From UBA8106 sp913052135 (GTDB lineage Bacteria > Acidobacteriota > Vicinamibacteria > Vicinamibacterales > UBA823), in NCBI GenBank assembly GCA_913052135.1, contig CAJXDY010000006.1, forward strand, positions 10,212 to 74,211: DNA of 64,000 bases. The letters run 5' to 3'. Below are positions 43,441 through 52,735 of this stretch, in pieces. The position numbers and the translations under genes were made by a program. Under the pieces are notes generated by a model. That model searched no databases. It was not told the DNA's origin and worked only from the letters and a program-made list of their open reading frames with translations. The stretch's first letter is position 1; the number at the start of each line of letters is the position of its first letter.

Positions 43441-44358
43441 ATGGAGAATCTGGACGAACCCCAATCAGGTCATCGCGGTGAGGCTGATGCAGTCAAGTCG
43501 CCGGCAATACCGGCGCTCGCTGTGCAGTTCTTTCTCATTCCGCTGATTGTTGTTGCCACTGTTGCAGCGGTTTACTTCGGTTTTCGGGTTCTGCTTGATG
43601 ATGAGCGAACTCCATCGGAGTACCTCAACGATATTCGCGTTGGCGGTCGCGAGCGACGATGGCCTGCGGCATATGAACTGTCACGTCTGATGAATGATCC
43701 AGACATTCAATTGGAGTATCCGGAACTTGGAAGTTCATTGCTACGGGCTTTTGAGGCTTCTGACGGCGACGATCCACGCGTTAGGAGATATTTGGCTTTA
43801 GCAGTTGGACGTTTGCAGAGTCCACCGCCTGAAACGATTGAACGGTTGGTTAATGCGCTAGATGATGCTGACAGCGAAATACGCATCAGTGTAATTTGGG
43901 CATTAGGGTCACTTGGAGATGTATCGGTTGTTCCAGAATTGCAGCGTGTATATGGGTCGGATGACGCAGGGGTGCGAAAGATGGCAGTGTATGCGCTTGG
44001 TGCCATTGATGGTGATTCGCAGATGGTGACGCTGCGGACAGCACTGAATGATGTAGCGCCTGACGTCCAATGGAATGCGGCGATTGCGCTTGCCAGGCAC
44101 GGCAGCGATTATGGTCTTTCAGTGCTGCGGCGAATGCTAGATCGTGAATATGTCAAGAAGATTGTTGATCCAGAAACGGGGTCTGGGACTAACATTGATC
44201 CGGTGGCTGAGGTTATGATTAGTGGGCTTCAGGCAGTCAGCATGCTTGAGGCGACATCATTGCAAGAGGCCGTTGTTGAGTTGAGTCAAACTGACCAGAG
44301 TATGCAGGTACGTCAGGCAGCGTTGGAAACGCTCGACCTGCTGAGACGTGAAAGTTAA
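43441..44358 (+). CDS. Membrane-anchored HEAT-repeat protein
   Basis: A 305-residue protein with one membrane helix (about residues 27-49, VQFFLIPLIVVATVAAVYFGFRV) and a soluble domain made of HEAT-like helical repeats, for example VRRYLALAVGRLQSPPPETIERLVNALDDADSEIRISVIWALGSLGDVSVVPEL, read here in short parts. The repeats occur from about residue 110 to 300. No catalytic residues are visible, so it is likely a scaffold. It is the first gene of the operon encoding the Rieske protein, cytochrome b and the octaheme cytochrome, so assembly or docking of that complex is a reasonable guess. Confidence 0.82.
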   Translation: MENLDEPQSGHRGEADAVKSPAIPALAVQFFLIPLIVVATVAAVYFGFRVLLDDERTPSEYLNDIRVGGRERRWPAAYELSRLMNDPDIQLEYPELGSSLLRAFEASDGDDPRVRRYLALAVGRLQSPPPETIERLVNALDDADSEIRISVIWALGSLGDVSVVPELQRVYGSDDAGVRKMAVYALGAIDGDSQMVTLRTALNDVAPDVQWNAAIALARHGSDYGLSVLRRMLDREYVKKIVDPETGSGTNIDPVAEVMISGLQAVSMLEATSLQEAVVELSQTDQSMQVRQAALETLDLLRRES

Positions 44359-44407
44359 AGGGTTGAGTAGTTAAGCTTTTATTTCCTTAAACACAGAGAA
44401 CAGAGTC

Positions 44408-45058
44408 ATGGTCGACGATTTGAAACCTCCAGCTCCAGATAATGCACCTGGTCGTGAGGCAGTGAAGCCAGCGGAAGGTGTCAATTTGTCTGGAAAGACA
44501 ACTACCGCGGCAATAAAGAAGCCGGTTGCAAAAAAGAAGAAGGTCGACGACGACACTTCACCCCTGTTTTCTCGACGGTCATGGTTGGTGGTAGCTTGGG
44601 GTTCGTTTAGCGCGGCTTCTGCGGCGTTGTTAGCGGCCACTGGTCGGTTTATGTTCCCGAATGTGTTGAATGAGCCGCCTCAACAGTTCAAGATTGGGTT
44701 TCCTGACGAATATGTCCCGGGTGTTGATGAACGCTGGAAAGATCGTTTTGGTGTTTGGATTGTGCGTACTCCTAATGATGTCGTGCAGGAAGCCAGCGGA
44801 TTTTACGCTTTACTCGTGACTTGCACTCATCTCGGTTGCACACCAAATTGGCTCTCGGCGGAATCAAAGTTTAAATGCCCTTGCCATGGGAGTGGTTTCC
44901 GGCCTACTGGAATCAATTTCGAAGGCCCGGCTCCTCGGCCGCTTGAGCGGGCGAGAATCGTAATGGCTGAAGATGGGCAAATGCTCGTCGATAAAGCTAG
45001 AAAGTTTCAGTTTGAGCTTGGCCAATGGACGGACCCTGAATCGTTTTTGAAATTTTGA
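44408..45058 (+). CDS. Rieske iron-sulfur protein of a bc-type complex
   Basis: Carries the 2Fe-2S cluster that takes electrons from quinol at the Qo site. The 216-residue product has a cytoplasmic Lys-rich N-terminus, SRRSWLVVAWGSFSAASAALL (a twin-arginine-like motif followed by a membrane helix at about residues 57-78), and the cluster motifs CTHLGC (C139, H141, C144) and CPCHGS (C157, C159, H160). The N-terminal KKPVAKKKK run is longer than usual. It follows the HEAT gene by 49 bases. Confidence 0.93.
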   Translation: MVDDLKPPAPDNAPGREAVKPAEGVNLSGKTTTAAIKKPVAKKKKVDDDTSPLFSRRSWLVVAWGSFSAASAALLAATGRFMFPNVLNEPPQQFKIGFPDEYVPGVDERWKDRFGVWIVRTPNDVVQEASGFYALLVTCTHLGCTPNWLSAESKFKCPCHGSGFRPTGINFEGPAPRPLERARIVMAEDGQMLVDKARKFQFELGQWTDPESFLKF

Positions 45059-45130
45059 GAAAGAGGCCCAAGAAAATAGCTGTTCATTAATTTTGAATTG
45101 TTAAATTCGCAACTGACGGTTTTTATACTT

Positions 45131-45946
45131 ATGGCTGATTCTAAAACTATTACTCCTAAAGAAAGTTTACTGGTTCGTTCTTGGAATTGGTTGACCGAAA
45201 CACAGGTGTGGACTTCAATCTTTCGGCACAATGCTCCAATTTCGGATCGCAATCGAGTTCTTGTGGTCCTTTCGAATGTCTTTTTGCACCTCCATCCAGT
45301 GCGGCTTCGAAAATCTGGTGTTAAGTTGCGGTACACGTGGTGCATGGGCGGGCTTAGCTTCTTTTTATTTCTTTCATTAACATTTACCGGTTTGCTTTTA
45401 ATGTTTTATTATCGACCGACTCTCGAATATGCCTACAGTGACATCGTAGGTCTACGAGAACACGTGCCTCTTGGAATTATGCGAGAGCTACATCGCTGGG
45501 GCGCACATGCGATGGTCATTACAGTGTGGCTGCACATGTTCAGAGTCTTTATGACTGGCTCGTATAAGCCACCGCGTGAGTTTAACTGGAATATCGGCGT
45601 GATCATGCTGGTGCTGACATTGCTTCTTTCCTTTACGGGTTACCTGCTGCCATGGGACCAGCTGGCAATATGGGCTATCACCGTTGGTTCAAACATGGCT
45701 CGTGCAGCACCATTTCTGGGTCATGAGGGCCCAGGGGCTTCACTTCTAGCCTTGGGCGATGTCAAATTGATTCACGTGGCGGATGATGCCAGATTTGCTT
45801 TACTGGGTGGCACTTTTGTTGGAGAAGGTGCACTGCTCAGATTTTACGTGCTGCACTGTGTGGCATTGCCGCTTGTCATTGGGTTTCTAATGGCAATCCA
45901 TTTCTGGCGAGTACGTAAAGACGGTGGAATTTCAGGGCCGGTCTAA
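45131..45946 (+). CDS. Cytochrome b6-like subunit of a bc complex
   Basis: Diheme membrane cytochrome b with quinone sites. From ATG 45131 it has 271 residues and four hydrophobic helices. Heme ligand pairs are H121/H135 and H242/H257; the second pair has 14 residues between, as in b6f rather than bc1. C71 in WCMGG matches the cysteine that holds the extra heme in b6f-type proteins, so a third heme is likely. YYRPT and the end RKDGGISGP are also b6-like. About 25 residues near 190-230 are inserted relative to plant b6. The gene for the partner subunit follows. Confidence 0.92.
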   Translation: MADSKTITPKESLLVRSWNWLTETQVWTSIFRHNAPISDRNRVLVVLSNVFLHLHPVRLRKSGVKLRYTWCMGGLSFFLFLSLTFTGLLLMFYYRPTLEYAYSDIVGLREHVPLGIMRELHRWGAHAMVITVWLHMFRVFMTGSYKPPREFNWNIGVIMLVLTLLLSFTGYLLPWDQLAIWAITVGSNMARAAPFLGHEGPGASLLALGDVKLIHVADDARFALLGGTFVGEGALLRFYVLHCVALPLVIGFLMAIHFWRVRKDGGISGPV

Positions 45947-45993
45947 GAAGTTTTTACCAGTAAAAGTTTATCGAAATAGGGTTAGTCGATACT

Positions 45994-47070
45994 ATGGACG
46001 CCATAAAGGACTTCTTTAATTTCTTTGCTGATCCACGTGTGTTTTTCACGTTAACTCTTTCCTTGCTGATACTTGTCGTATGGAAGCGAGAAACGTTTGC
46101 TTCAACGCGAGTCGGCTGGGGGTTACAGATTTTTTTAGCCGTCTTTTTCGGGTTTGGTTTATTTGATGAGAATTTCCGATTAATTATTGCTAAGCCAGAC
46201 AACGTTCCGATCGTCGCTCTAATCTTTTTACTCATCTTCTTTACCTGGTATTCGATAAGAGAAGGGGTGCTGAACGATAAGCGCATCGCAGACGGAAAAC
46301 CTCCTATTGAGAAAGAAGAGGAGGGCCGCGTTTGGGTTTGGCCAGATCTGGTCTATACGGAACTTATTTGTCTGGTGTTGTGTTCAGTTGTTTTGATTCT
46401 TTGGTCGATACTACTTAAGGCACCGTTAGAGCAGCCAGCAAATAGCGCTGCAACACCGAATCCGTCGAAAGCTCCTTGGTATTTTCTTGGATTACAAGAG
46501 ATGCTTGTTTATTTCGACCCGTGGCTGGCCGGGGTGGTCTTGCCGAGTTTGATTGTTGTTGGCTTGATGGCAATTCCTTACATCGATACAAATCCAAAAG
46601 GAAATGGCTACTATACATTCATCGAGCGAAAGGCTGAGATTACGATTTTCCTGTTTGGCTTCGTCGTTCTCTGGTCCTCCTTGATTGTGCTGGGCACCTT
46701 CCTGCGTGGACCGAATTGGAATTTCTTTGGGCCTTTTGAATACTGGGATATTCACAAACTGGAAGCGCTTACCAATGTAAATCTGTCCGAGTATGTATGG
46801 GTGCGTGGGCTCGGTACCGGTATGCCAGACAATTGGTTCTTGAGGGAGTTTTTGGGCCTCGCCCTCACGGGAGTCTACGTTGTTGTACTGCCAGTGGTGA
46901 TGGCAAAAACATGGTGTAAACATTACCTGGAAAAGATGGGGCCAGTACGTTTCTATATCGGAGCGTTCCTGTTCCTATCGATGCTTTCGTTGCCTGTAAA
47001 GATGCTCGCGAGATGGTTGTTTAATTTGAAATACGTTGTAGCAATACCTGAATTCTTTTTCAATATTTGA
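45994..47070 (+). CDS. Subunit-IV-like cytochrome b C-terminal protein, extended
   Basis: Carries the remaining Qo-site helices of the split cytochrome b. At 358 residues it is about twice the usual subunit IV of b6f. Helices are visible near residues 15-30, 40-58, 62-78, 125-145, 180-196, 215-235, 290-310 and 325-345. The Qo motif, normally PEWY, reads APWY (residues 160-163) within KAPWYFLGLQEMLVYFDPW, so the Glu is replaced by Pro. The first 120 residues do not look like subunit IV. It sits between cytochrome b6-like and the octaheme gene. Confidence 0.85.
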   Translation: MDAIKDFFNFFADPRVFFTLTLSLLILVVWKRETFASTRVGWGLQIFLAVFFGFGLFDENFRLIIAKPDNVPIVALIFLLIFFTWYSIREGVLNDKRIADGKPPIEKEEEGRVWVWPDLVYTELICLVLCSVVLILWSILLKAPLEQPANSAATPNPSKAPWYFLGLQEMLVYFDPWLAGVVLPSLIVVGLMAIPYIDTNPKGNGYYTFIERKAEITIFLFGFVVLWSSLIVLGTFLRGPNWNFFGPFEYWDIHKLEALTNVNLSEYVWVRGLGTGMPDNWFLREFLGLALTGVYVVVLPVVMAKTWCKHYLEKMGPVRFYIGAFLFLSMLSLPVKMLARWLFNLKYVVAIPEFFFNI

Positions 47071-47088
47071 CGCGAATAAATAAATGAT

Positions 47089-49941
47089 ATGGCTGACAAG
47101 AAGTCAGTAGGACACGCATATAACATCGATTTTCTCAACGTAGTTTTTGCTGCGTCGAGTATCTTTCTGTTTGTTTCGATGCTGTGGATGGTGTGGGACG
47201 ACTATGACCGTGAATGGAAAGGATATCAACGCCGGTTTGTCCAACTTGAGATGGAAGTGACCCGTGCTAGTCTCGAGGCAGCTAATCAAGAGGTTGATAC
47301 CAGAGTTATTAGTGAACTTGAGGCGAAACGAGCTGACGCTGAGGCGCGACTTGAAGTCCAGACCGAGCAAGTGTCAATCCTTCAAGATGAGTTGGACGTT
47401 GTGGACGTGCAGTTGGACCTCGCGAATCAGTTATACCAGTTCGCAAAGGCGAATTACGACGTCGACAAGTACACTTTTGAGGTCGAGCGCGAGCGGGATC
47501 CTGATGCGCCTGGCTTGGACGAGACGCAGGCTGTAATCGAAGCGCAGTATGCAGAGTGGCTTGAATTGGGACTTGAAGTTGAACGATTGACTGCTGAACG
47601 TAATGGTTTGCGTGGTGAAATAGCCGACTTTAGTAAGGAGGTTACCGATCTTGACGAGGAGATCGGCGAACTCACAGCAGAGTCTCGCAGGCTAAGTGAG
47701 CGTCTTGGAGACATAGCACCAAATTTCCGAGATGAGTTTTTACTTAACGCTCCTCTATTGGATTTCATGGCACCAACGATCACTGTCCAGCAGGTGGTGA
47801 CACCAAACATCCTGGACGACGTTAATTTCACGCGTGTGCCGAAAATTGATCGGTGCATGACCTGTCACTTGGCGATCGACCGTGAGGGTTATGAGGACTA
47901 CCCGCAGCCATTTCGGACCCATTCAAATCTGGCGACTTACGTGGGAAGTGCATCACCACACCCGCTCGAACAGACGGGCTGTACTGTCTGCCATGAAGGT
48001 ATGGGGCAGTCAGTTTCGTTTCGTGATGTTGCGCACACTCCAGTTAGTGAAGAACAGCTCCATGCCTGGGAAGAAGCCTATAACTGGGAAGAACCGCATC
48101 TGTGGGACTACCCGATGCTACCCTCCGGCATGGCGGAAGCATCGTGTGCCAAATGCCATGACAATGAAATTCATATTCCGGAAGCAAAATCCCTCAATCT
48201 AGCCTATGGGCTGTATGAGCGGGCGGGTTGTGCTGCCTGCCACAAGAGCGGCGGTTTCGAAGACCTGCGCAAGCCTGGACCGAGTTTACGTAAGATTGAC
48301 GTTAAGCTGACTGAAGATTGGGTGAAGACCTGGATCCGTAATCCCCAAGCTGTTAAGCCGACCACATGGATGCCCAGAGTCTGGTATAACTCGAATAGTT
48401 CCTCACCGGCTGATGCGAAGCGTAATGAAGTTGAAATAGAAGCAACAGTTGCTTACTTGTTTGCAAACTCTGAGAACCATGAGTTTGCAGTTCGAGTGCC
48501 TTCACGAGGTGATGCGTTAGAAGGTCAGCGACTCGTTGAATCAGTTGGCTGTTTGGCCTGTCATGTTTCTGGTAATGAAGCGAGAACCGAGGCCGGTCCA
48601 CGTCGGACATTTGGGCAAGCTCTTCAAAATATTGGTAACAAAACTAGCTACGAGTGGCTTTTCGATTGGGTCCGTAATCCTGCCCACTTTAGTCCGGACA
48701 CGTACATGCCTGACCTTAGGTTAACTGACGGAGAAGCAGCAGACGTCGCAGCGTATCTCATGACGTTGACCGGGAACGGGGGGGTGGAGGCTGTTGCTGA
48801 GTACGATCAGGCTTATCGCGATGACGTTCTGTTAGATTACCTAAAGGCTGTGGTGCCAACCGAGGAGGCTGAAGCAACGGTGGCGGCACTCTCTACGGAC
48901 GAGCGGACTGTGGAGCTCGGCCGGCGCGTTATTCAACGTTACGGCTGTTTTAGTTGTCACGATATCGCGGGTTTCGAAGACACACAGCCAATAGGTGTTG
49001 AACTCTCTGAAGAAGGCACGAAGCTCATCGGGCAACTGGATTTTGCCTTCGTCGATATTCCGCACACCAAAATTGATTGGTTCTCAAACAAGCTTGCTGA
49101 TCCGAGAATCTATGACAGTAATCGGGTTCTGCAGCCGCTCGAAAAGCTGCGAATGCCGAATTATGACTTCAGTGACGAAGAGGTGCAGTTGCTGGTTACC
49201 GCTATTATGAGTTTTCAGCGTGAAGTGCAACCGAAGGGTTCGTTCTGGCCCCGTACGGCTCGCAATGAAGCGCTATCGGTCGGTCGCACTTTGGTGCGCC
49301 GAAGAAATTGTGTCGCGTGTCATCAGGTGGAAGAGGATGGAGGTGAGTATCGCGATCTTGTTGACGATCCCTCTCTGGCACCTCCTCTTTTGACTCCTGA
49401 AGGTGCCAAGGTGAAGCCAGAATGGCTATATGCGTTCTTCAAGGCACCCATTCCCATTCGACCATGGCTCGATGTTCGTATGCCAAGCTTTGCCCTTGAA
49501 GATGCTCACTGGAATCAAACGCTCGACTACTTTGGTGCGATTTCCGACACGATTGGAGAATTTAGGCCTCAAGTGATCGTAAATGCTTCGAGTAATCAGA
49601 CTCGTACTGGTGCAGAATTATTTGAACTGCTCAGATGCCAGCAGTGTCATGTGCTTGATACGATTCCCGAAGATCAACCCACGTCGAACTTAGCTCCTGA
49701 TTTACGCATGACACCTGAACGACTGCAGGCAGATTGGATACTTGACTGGCTCCATCACCCCCAGATTATTCAGCCTGGCACACGTATGCCGGATTTTTGG
49801 CCGGATTATCCGGAATCGTTTTTTACGCAGTTTGATAATAATGCGGAGCAACAGATTCGTGCGATTCGTGATTATATGCTGACGTTTAGGGGTGGTCCGA
49901 AGCCAGACGTTCCAGTAATGCTAAGTACTGAAAATAACTAA
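47089..49941 (+). CDS. Membrane-tethered octaheme cytochrome c
   Basis: A 950-residue protein with an N-terminal membrane helix (about residues 16-38), a long charged coiled coil (about 45-210), and eight CxxCH heme sites, first Cys near residues 256, 298, 353, 381, 488, 620, 741 and 850. The last five form modules: each CxxCH is followed about 30-100 residues later by a W-x-x-x-W/F...R/D-P...MP segment (for example WVKTWIRNP...WMP, WILDWLHHP...TRMP), whose Met is a likely axial ligand. The first three hemes are closer together. The gene follows the cytochrome b genes by 18 bases and the operon ends at the terminator. It probably accepts electrons from the Rieske protein. Confidence 0.92.
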   Translation: MADKKSVGHAYNIDFLNVVFAASSIFLFVSMLWMVWDDYDREWKGYQRRFVQLEMEVTRASLEAANQEVDTRVISELEAKRADAEARLEVQTEQVSILQDELDVVDVQLDLANQLYQFAKANYDVDKYTFEVERERDPDAPGLDETQAVIEAQYAEWLELGLEVERLTAERNGLRGEIADFSKEVTDLDEEIGELTAESRRLSERLGDIAPNFRDEFLLNAPLLDFMAPTITVQQVVTPNILDDVNFTRVPKIDRCMTCHLAIDREGYEDYPQPFRTHSNLATYVGSASPHPLEQTGCTVCHEGMGQSVSFRDVAHTPVSEEQLHAWEEAYNWEEPHLWDYPMLPSGMAEASCAKCHDNEIHIPEAKSLNLAYGLYERAGCAACHKSGGFEDLRKPGPSLRKIDVKLTEDWVKTWIRNPQAVKPTTWMPRVWYNSNSSSPADAKRNEVEIEATVAYLFANSENHEFAVRVPSRGDALEGQRLVESVGCLACHVSGNEARTEAGPRRTFGQALQNIGNKTSYEWLFDWVRNPAHFSPDTYMPDLRLTDGEAADVAAYLMTLTGNGGVEAVAEYDQAYRDDVLLDYLKAVVPTEEAEATVAALSTDERTVELGRRVIQRYGCFSCHDIAGFEDTQPIGVELSEEGTKLIGQLDFAFVDIPHTKIDWFSNKLADPRIYDSNRVLQPLEKLRMPNYDFSDEEVQLLVTAIMSFQREVQPKGSFWPRTARNEALSVGRTLVRRRNCVACHQVEEDGGEYRDLVDDPSLAPPLLTPEGAKVKPEWLYAFFKAPIPIRPWLDVRMPSFALEDAHWNQTLDYFGAISDTIGEFRPQVIVNASSNQTRTGAELFELLRCQQCHVLDTIPEDQPTSNLAPDLRMTPERLQADWILDWLHHPQIIQPGTRMPDFWPDYPESFFTQFDNNAEQQIRAIRDYMLTFRGGPKPDVPVMLSTENN

Positions 49942-49966
49942 ATCTTTATAGCTCGAGTACTCAAAG

Positions 49967-49998
49967 CGGCGTGCTATCTGACGGTGGCACGCCGTTTT
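49967..49998 (+). terminator. Rho-independent terminator after the octaheme gene
   Basis: CGGCGTGC (49967-49974) pairs with GCACGCCG (49987-49994) around a 12-base loop and is followed by TTTTCT. It lies 26 bases after the stop and closes the 6.5-kb respiratory operon; glcD starts 18 bases further on. Confidence 0.85.
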
Positions 49999-50015
49999 CT
50001 ATATAGTAAGCAGCC

Positions 50016-51467
50016 ATGGGCGTTGATGCGCTAGTAGATCGCTTGCGGGAAATCGTTGGTGAAGACGGCTTAGTCACAGACCCGGTGGCCCGTTTAACCT
50101 ACGAGAGTGATGCGCTGACCCATTTGCGAATAAAACCTGGAGCTGTAGTCCTACCGGAATCGGTCAAGCAGGTACAGGACGTGGTGCGCCTTTGCCATGA
50201 GACTAACGTGCCGTTTGTTGCGCGTGGACACGGTACCGGTCTATCGGGTGGCGCCTTGCCAGCGTCTGAGGGCGTGCTAATTGCCTTGACCAGACTGAAC
50301 AGGGTTCTTGAGGTGGATTCTGCAAATTTTCAGATGACGGTTGAACCAGGAGTTACAAATCTTGAAATTAGTCGCTGTGTTGAGAAATTGGGTCTGTATT
50401 ATGCGCCCGACCCATCAAGTCAGCAAGTGTGTTCGATTGGTGGAAATGTGGCAGAAAATTCTGGTGGTGCTCACTGTCTAAAATACGGCTTTACCGTACA
50501 TCATGTAATGGCCCTCGAGATGGTTCTTCCCGATGGTGAATTGATACGGATTGGTGGAAAGAGTGTTGATACACCTGGATTGGACTTGTTGGGAATCATC
50601 GTGGGTTCCGAAGGAACACTTGGTATCGTCACAAAGGTGACGGTGCGACTACTTCGCCGTCCGGAATCCAAGAAGATGCTCATCGCTGCCTTTGATTCTC
50701 CTGATTTAGCTGGCGCAGCTGTATCCGGCATCATTGCTGCGGGAATCATTCCGGCTGCGGTTGAGATGATGGATAGAATGACGATGGAAGCGGCCGAATC
50801 TGCCGTCCATCCGAATTTTCCTGATGCGGAAGCTTTATTGCTCGTCGAAATTGATGGTCCCCTATTGGAAGTTGAGATAGTTTTTAATCAACTGCAAGAA
50901 ATTCTTTTACGAAATTCGGTAAAAGAAGTGCGAGTGGCGACCAGTGAGGCCGAGAGAGAACAATATTGGAGAGGACGGAAGGCGGCATTTGCTGCGATGG
51001 GTCGGGTATCGCCGAATTATTATGTTCAGGATGGCGTGATTCCTCGCACTAAGCTACCAGAGGTGTTGAGACGAATTCGTGCGCTTGAGGTGCGTTCAGG
51101 ACTTCGAATCGGTAACGTATTTCATGCCGGTGACGGTAATCTTCACCCTCTGATTTGTTACGACGAAGCAGTTGAGGGCAACGCCAAATTGGCAGCTGAG
51201 GTTGGCGCAGAAATCCTGACTTATTGTATTGAAGCCGGTGGATCGCTTACTGGTGAACACGGCGTCGGAGCTGACAAGGCGTGTCAAATGCCAAAGATGT
51301 TCAACGCAACGGACCTAGACACAATGCAACTGTTACGACGCGCTTTTGACCCCAAGGGAATATGTAATCCAGACAAAATCTTTCCCACGCCAAGACTCTG
51401 TGGTGAAGTTCCTGGTCCATATCGGCCTCATCCAACTGAAAAAGCTGGTTTAGCTGAGCGCTTTTGA
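50016..51467 (+). CDS. glcD: Glycolate oxidase subunit GlcD
   Basis: FAD-binding catalytic subunit of glycolate oxidase, a member of the FAD-linked oxidase family with D-lactate dehydrogenases. The 483-residue product has the FAD motif VARGHGTGLSGGALPA near residue 69, GGNVAENSGGAHCLKYG near 145, IVGSEGTLGIVTK near 190 and a C-terminal GEHGVGADKACQMPKMF region near 414. The 3' end touches glcE (TGATG). Substrate could also be D-lactate; presence of glcE and glcF supports glycolate. Confidence 0.93.
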   Translation: MGVDALVDRLREIVGEDGLVTDPVARLTYESDALTHLRIKPGAVVLPESVKQVQDVVRLCHETNVPFVARGHGTGLSGGALPASEGVLIALTRLNRVLEVDSANFQMTVEPGVTNLEISRCVEKLGLYYAPDPSSQQVCSIGGNVAENSGGAHCLKYGFTVHHVMALEMVLPDGELIRIGGKSVDTPGLDLLGIIVGSEGTLGIVTKVTVRLLRRPESKKMLIAAFDSPDLAGAAVSGIIAAGIIPAAVEMMDRMTMEAAESAVHPNFPDAEALLLVEIDGPLLEVEIVFNQLQEILLRNSVKEVRVATSEAEREQYWRGRKAAFAAMGRVSPNYYVQDGVIPRTKLPEVLRRIRALEVRSGLRIGNVFHAGDGNLHPLICYDEAVEGNAKLAAEVGAEILTYCIEAGGSLTGEHGVGADKACQMPKMFNATDLDTMQLLRRAFDPKGICNPDKIFPTPRLCGEVPGPYRPHPTEKAGLAERF

Positions 51468-52732
51468 TGAAGTTTTATGAGTCAGACATTTTGGCTTCGG
51501 CGAAGCTTGTGGCGGGTGAAGAGGCAGTTATTGAGGGAACAACACGGGTAGCCAAGACGGTGCCGAAGCTTTGTGTGACACCACCGGATGTAGAAACTCT
51601 CTCGGCTACTGTGAAATGGGCCAACGATGCTGGTCAAACGATCGTACCTGTTGGTGGTGGTACAAAAATGGAGTGGGGCAGTTTGCCGTCCCGAGTTGAC
51701 GTCGCTTTATCAATGGCGAAGTTATCAGTTGATTGTGAGCACCACCAAGGTGATTTGATTGCGACAATAGATGCCGGTATGCCGTTAGCTGCTGCGAATG
51801 CTTTACTTGCGCAGTACGGTCAGTGGTTGCCTGTTGATCCAAATCATGCGAACGAAGCAACAATTGGTGGCATCGTCGCTACCAACGATAGTGGACCACG
51901 GCGACACCGGTATGGTACGCCGAGAGATTTAATTCTTGGAACTTCGTTTGTTCGACCGGATGGTCAACTTGCCAAGGCAGGGGGCAGAGTCGTTAAAAAT
52001 GTCGCTGGATACGATCTGTCAAAGCTCTTAGCAGGGTCTTTTGGCAGCCTTGGCGTCATCGTTAACGCAACATTTAAGTTAACTCCGATTCCTAAGTCTT
52101 CGCGAACTGTAGTGATTCAATGTTTAGACGCGATGAAGGTGGGAGAGTGTGTAGGTGAGTTGATGAGTACGTCACTTGCACCGAGCGCGCTTGAGGTCCA
52201 AGGGGCACCTTATCGCCTTCTTGTACGGTTTGAATCTCTTGAGGCAGTGACCGAAGAACAGGCTGTTCAAACCTCGGCATTATCCGTCGCAAGGTGTTGT
52301 GAGATTAGTGTTATGAGAGATGATAAAGAGCAGCAATGCTGGGATGATCACGCGCTACGGCCATGGGGAGGATCTGGATCCGTGTTGAAAGTGAGTTTTA
52401 AGCCATCGTATCTTACAGAGGTCCTTCAAGAGATTCAGACTTTGTGTGCCACTCATGATGTTATTGCTGACGTGGTGGGACGTGCGGCTGTAGGGTCTCT
52501 AATGGTTGGGATTGAGGGAGAGTTAAACAATCAAGTGGTAGTCATCAGCGCACTGCGTACCGCAATTAGCTTACGGAGCGGTCACGCGGTGTTTCTTAGA
52601 GGACCATTAGCTGTCAGATCTAAAATTGATGAGTGGGGTGACTTGGGAGACGGGGAAATGGTCATGCGGGCCATCAAGCAGAACTTTGATCCGACTGGCC
52701 TGATGAGTCCAGGACGGTGGCCGTTTGATTAG
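51467..52732 (+). CDS. glcE: Glycolate oxidase subunit GlcE
   Basis: Second FAD-binding subunit, 421 residues from ATG 51467, which overlaps the glcD stop by one base. It shares the FAD-binding fold with GlcD: TIVPVGGGTKMEWGSLP, DPNHANEATIGGIVATNDSGPRRHRYGTPRDLIL and KNVAGYDLSKLLAGSFGSLGVI in shorter pieces. glcF follows after three bases. It binds GlcD and GlcF in the complex. Confidence 0.92.
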   Translation: MKFYESDILASAKLVAGEEAVIEGTTRVAKTVPKLCVTPPDVETLSATVKWANDAGQTIVPVGGGTKMEWGSLPSRVDVALSMAKLSVDCEHHQGDLIATIDAGMPLAAANALLAQYGQWLPVDPNHANEATIGGIVATNDSGPRRHRYGTPRDLILGTSFVRPDGQLAKAGGRVVKNVAGYDLSKLLAGSFGSLGVIVNATFKLTPIPKSSRTVVIQCLDAMKVGECVGELMSTSLAPSALEVQGAPYRLLVRFESLEAVTEEQAVQTSALSVARCCEISVMRDDKEQQCWDDHALRPWGGSGSVLKVSFKPSYLTEVLQEIQTLCATHDVIADVVGRAAVGSLMVGIEGELNNQVVVISALRTAISLRSGHAVFLRGPLAVRSKIDEWGDLGDGEMVMRAIKQNFDPTGLMSPGRWPFD

Positions 52733-52735
52733 GTC

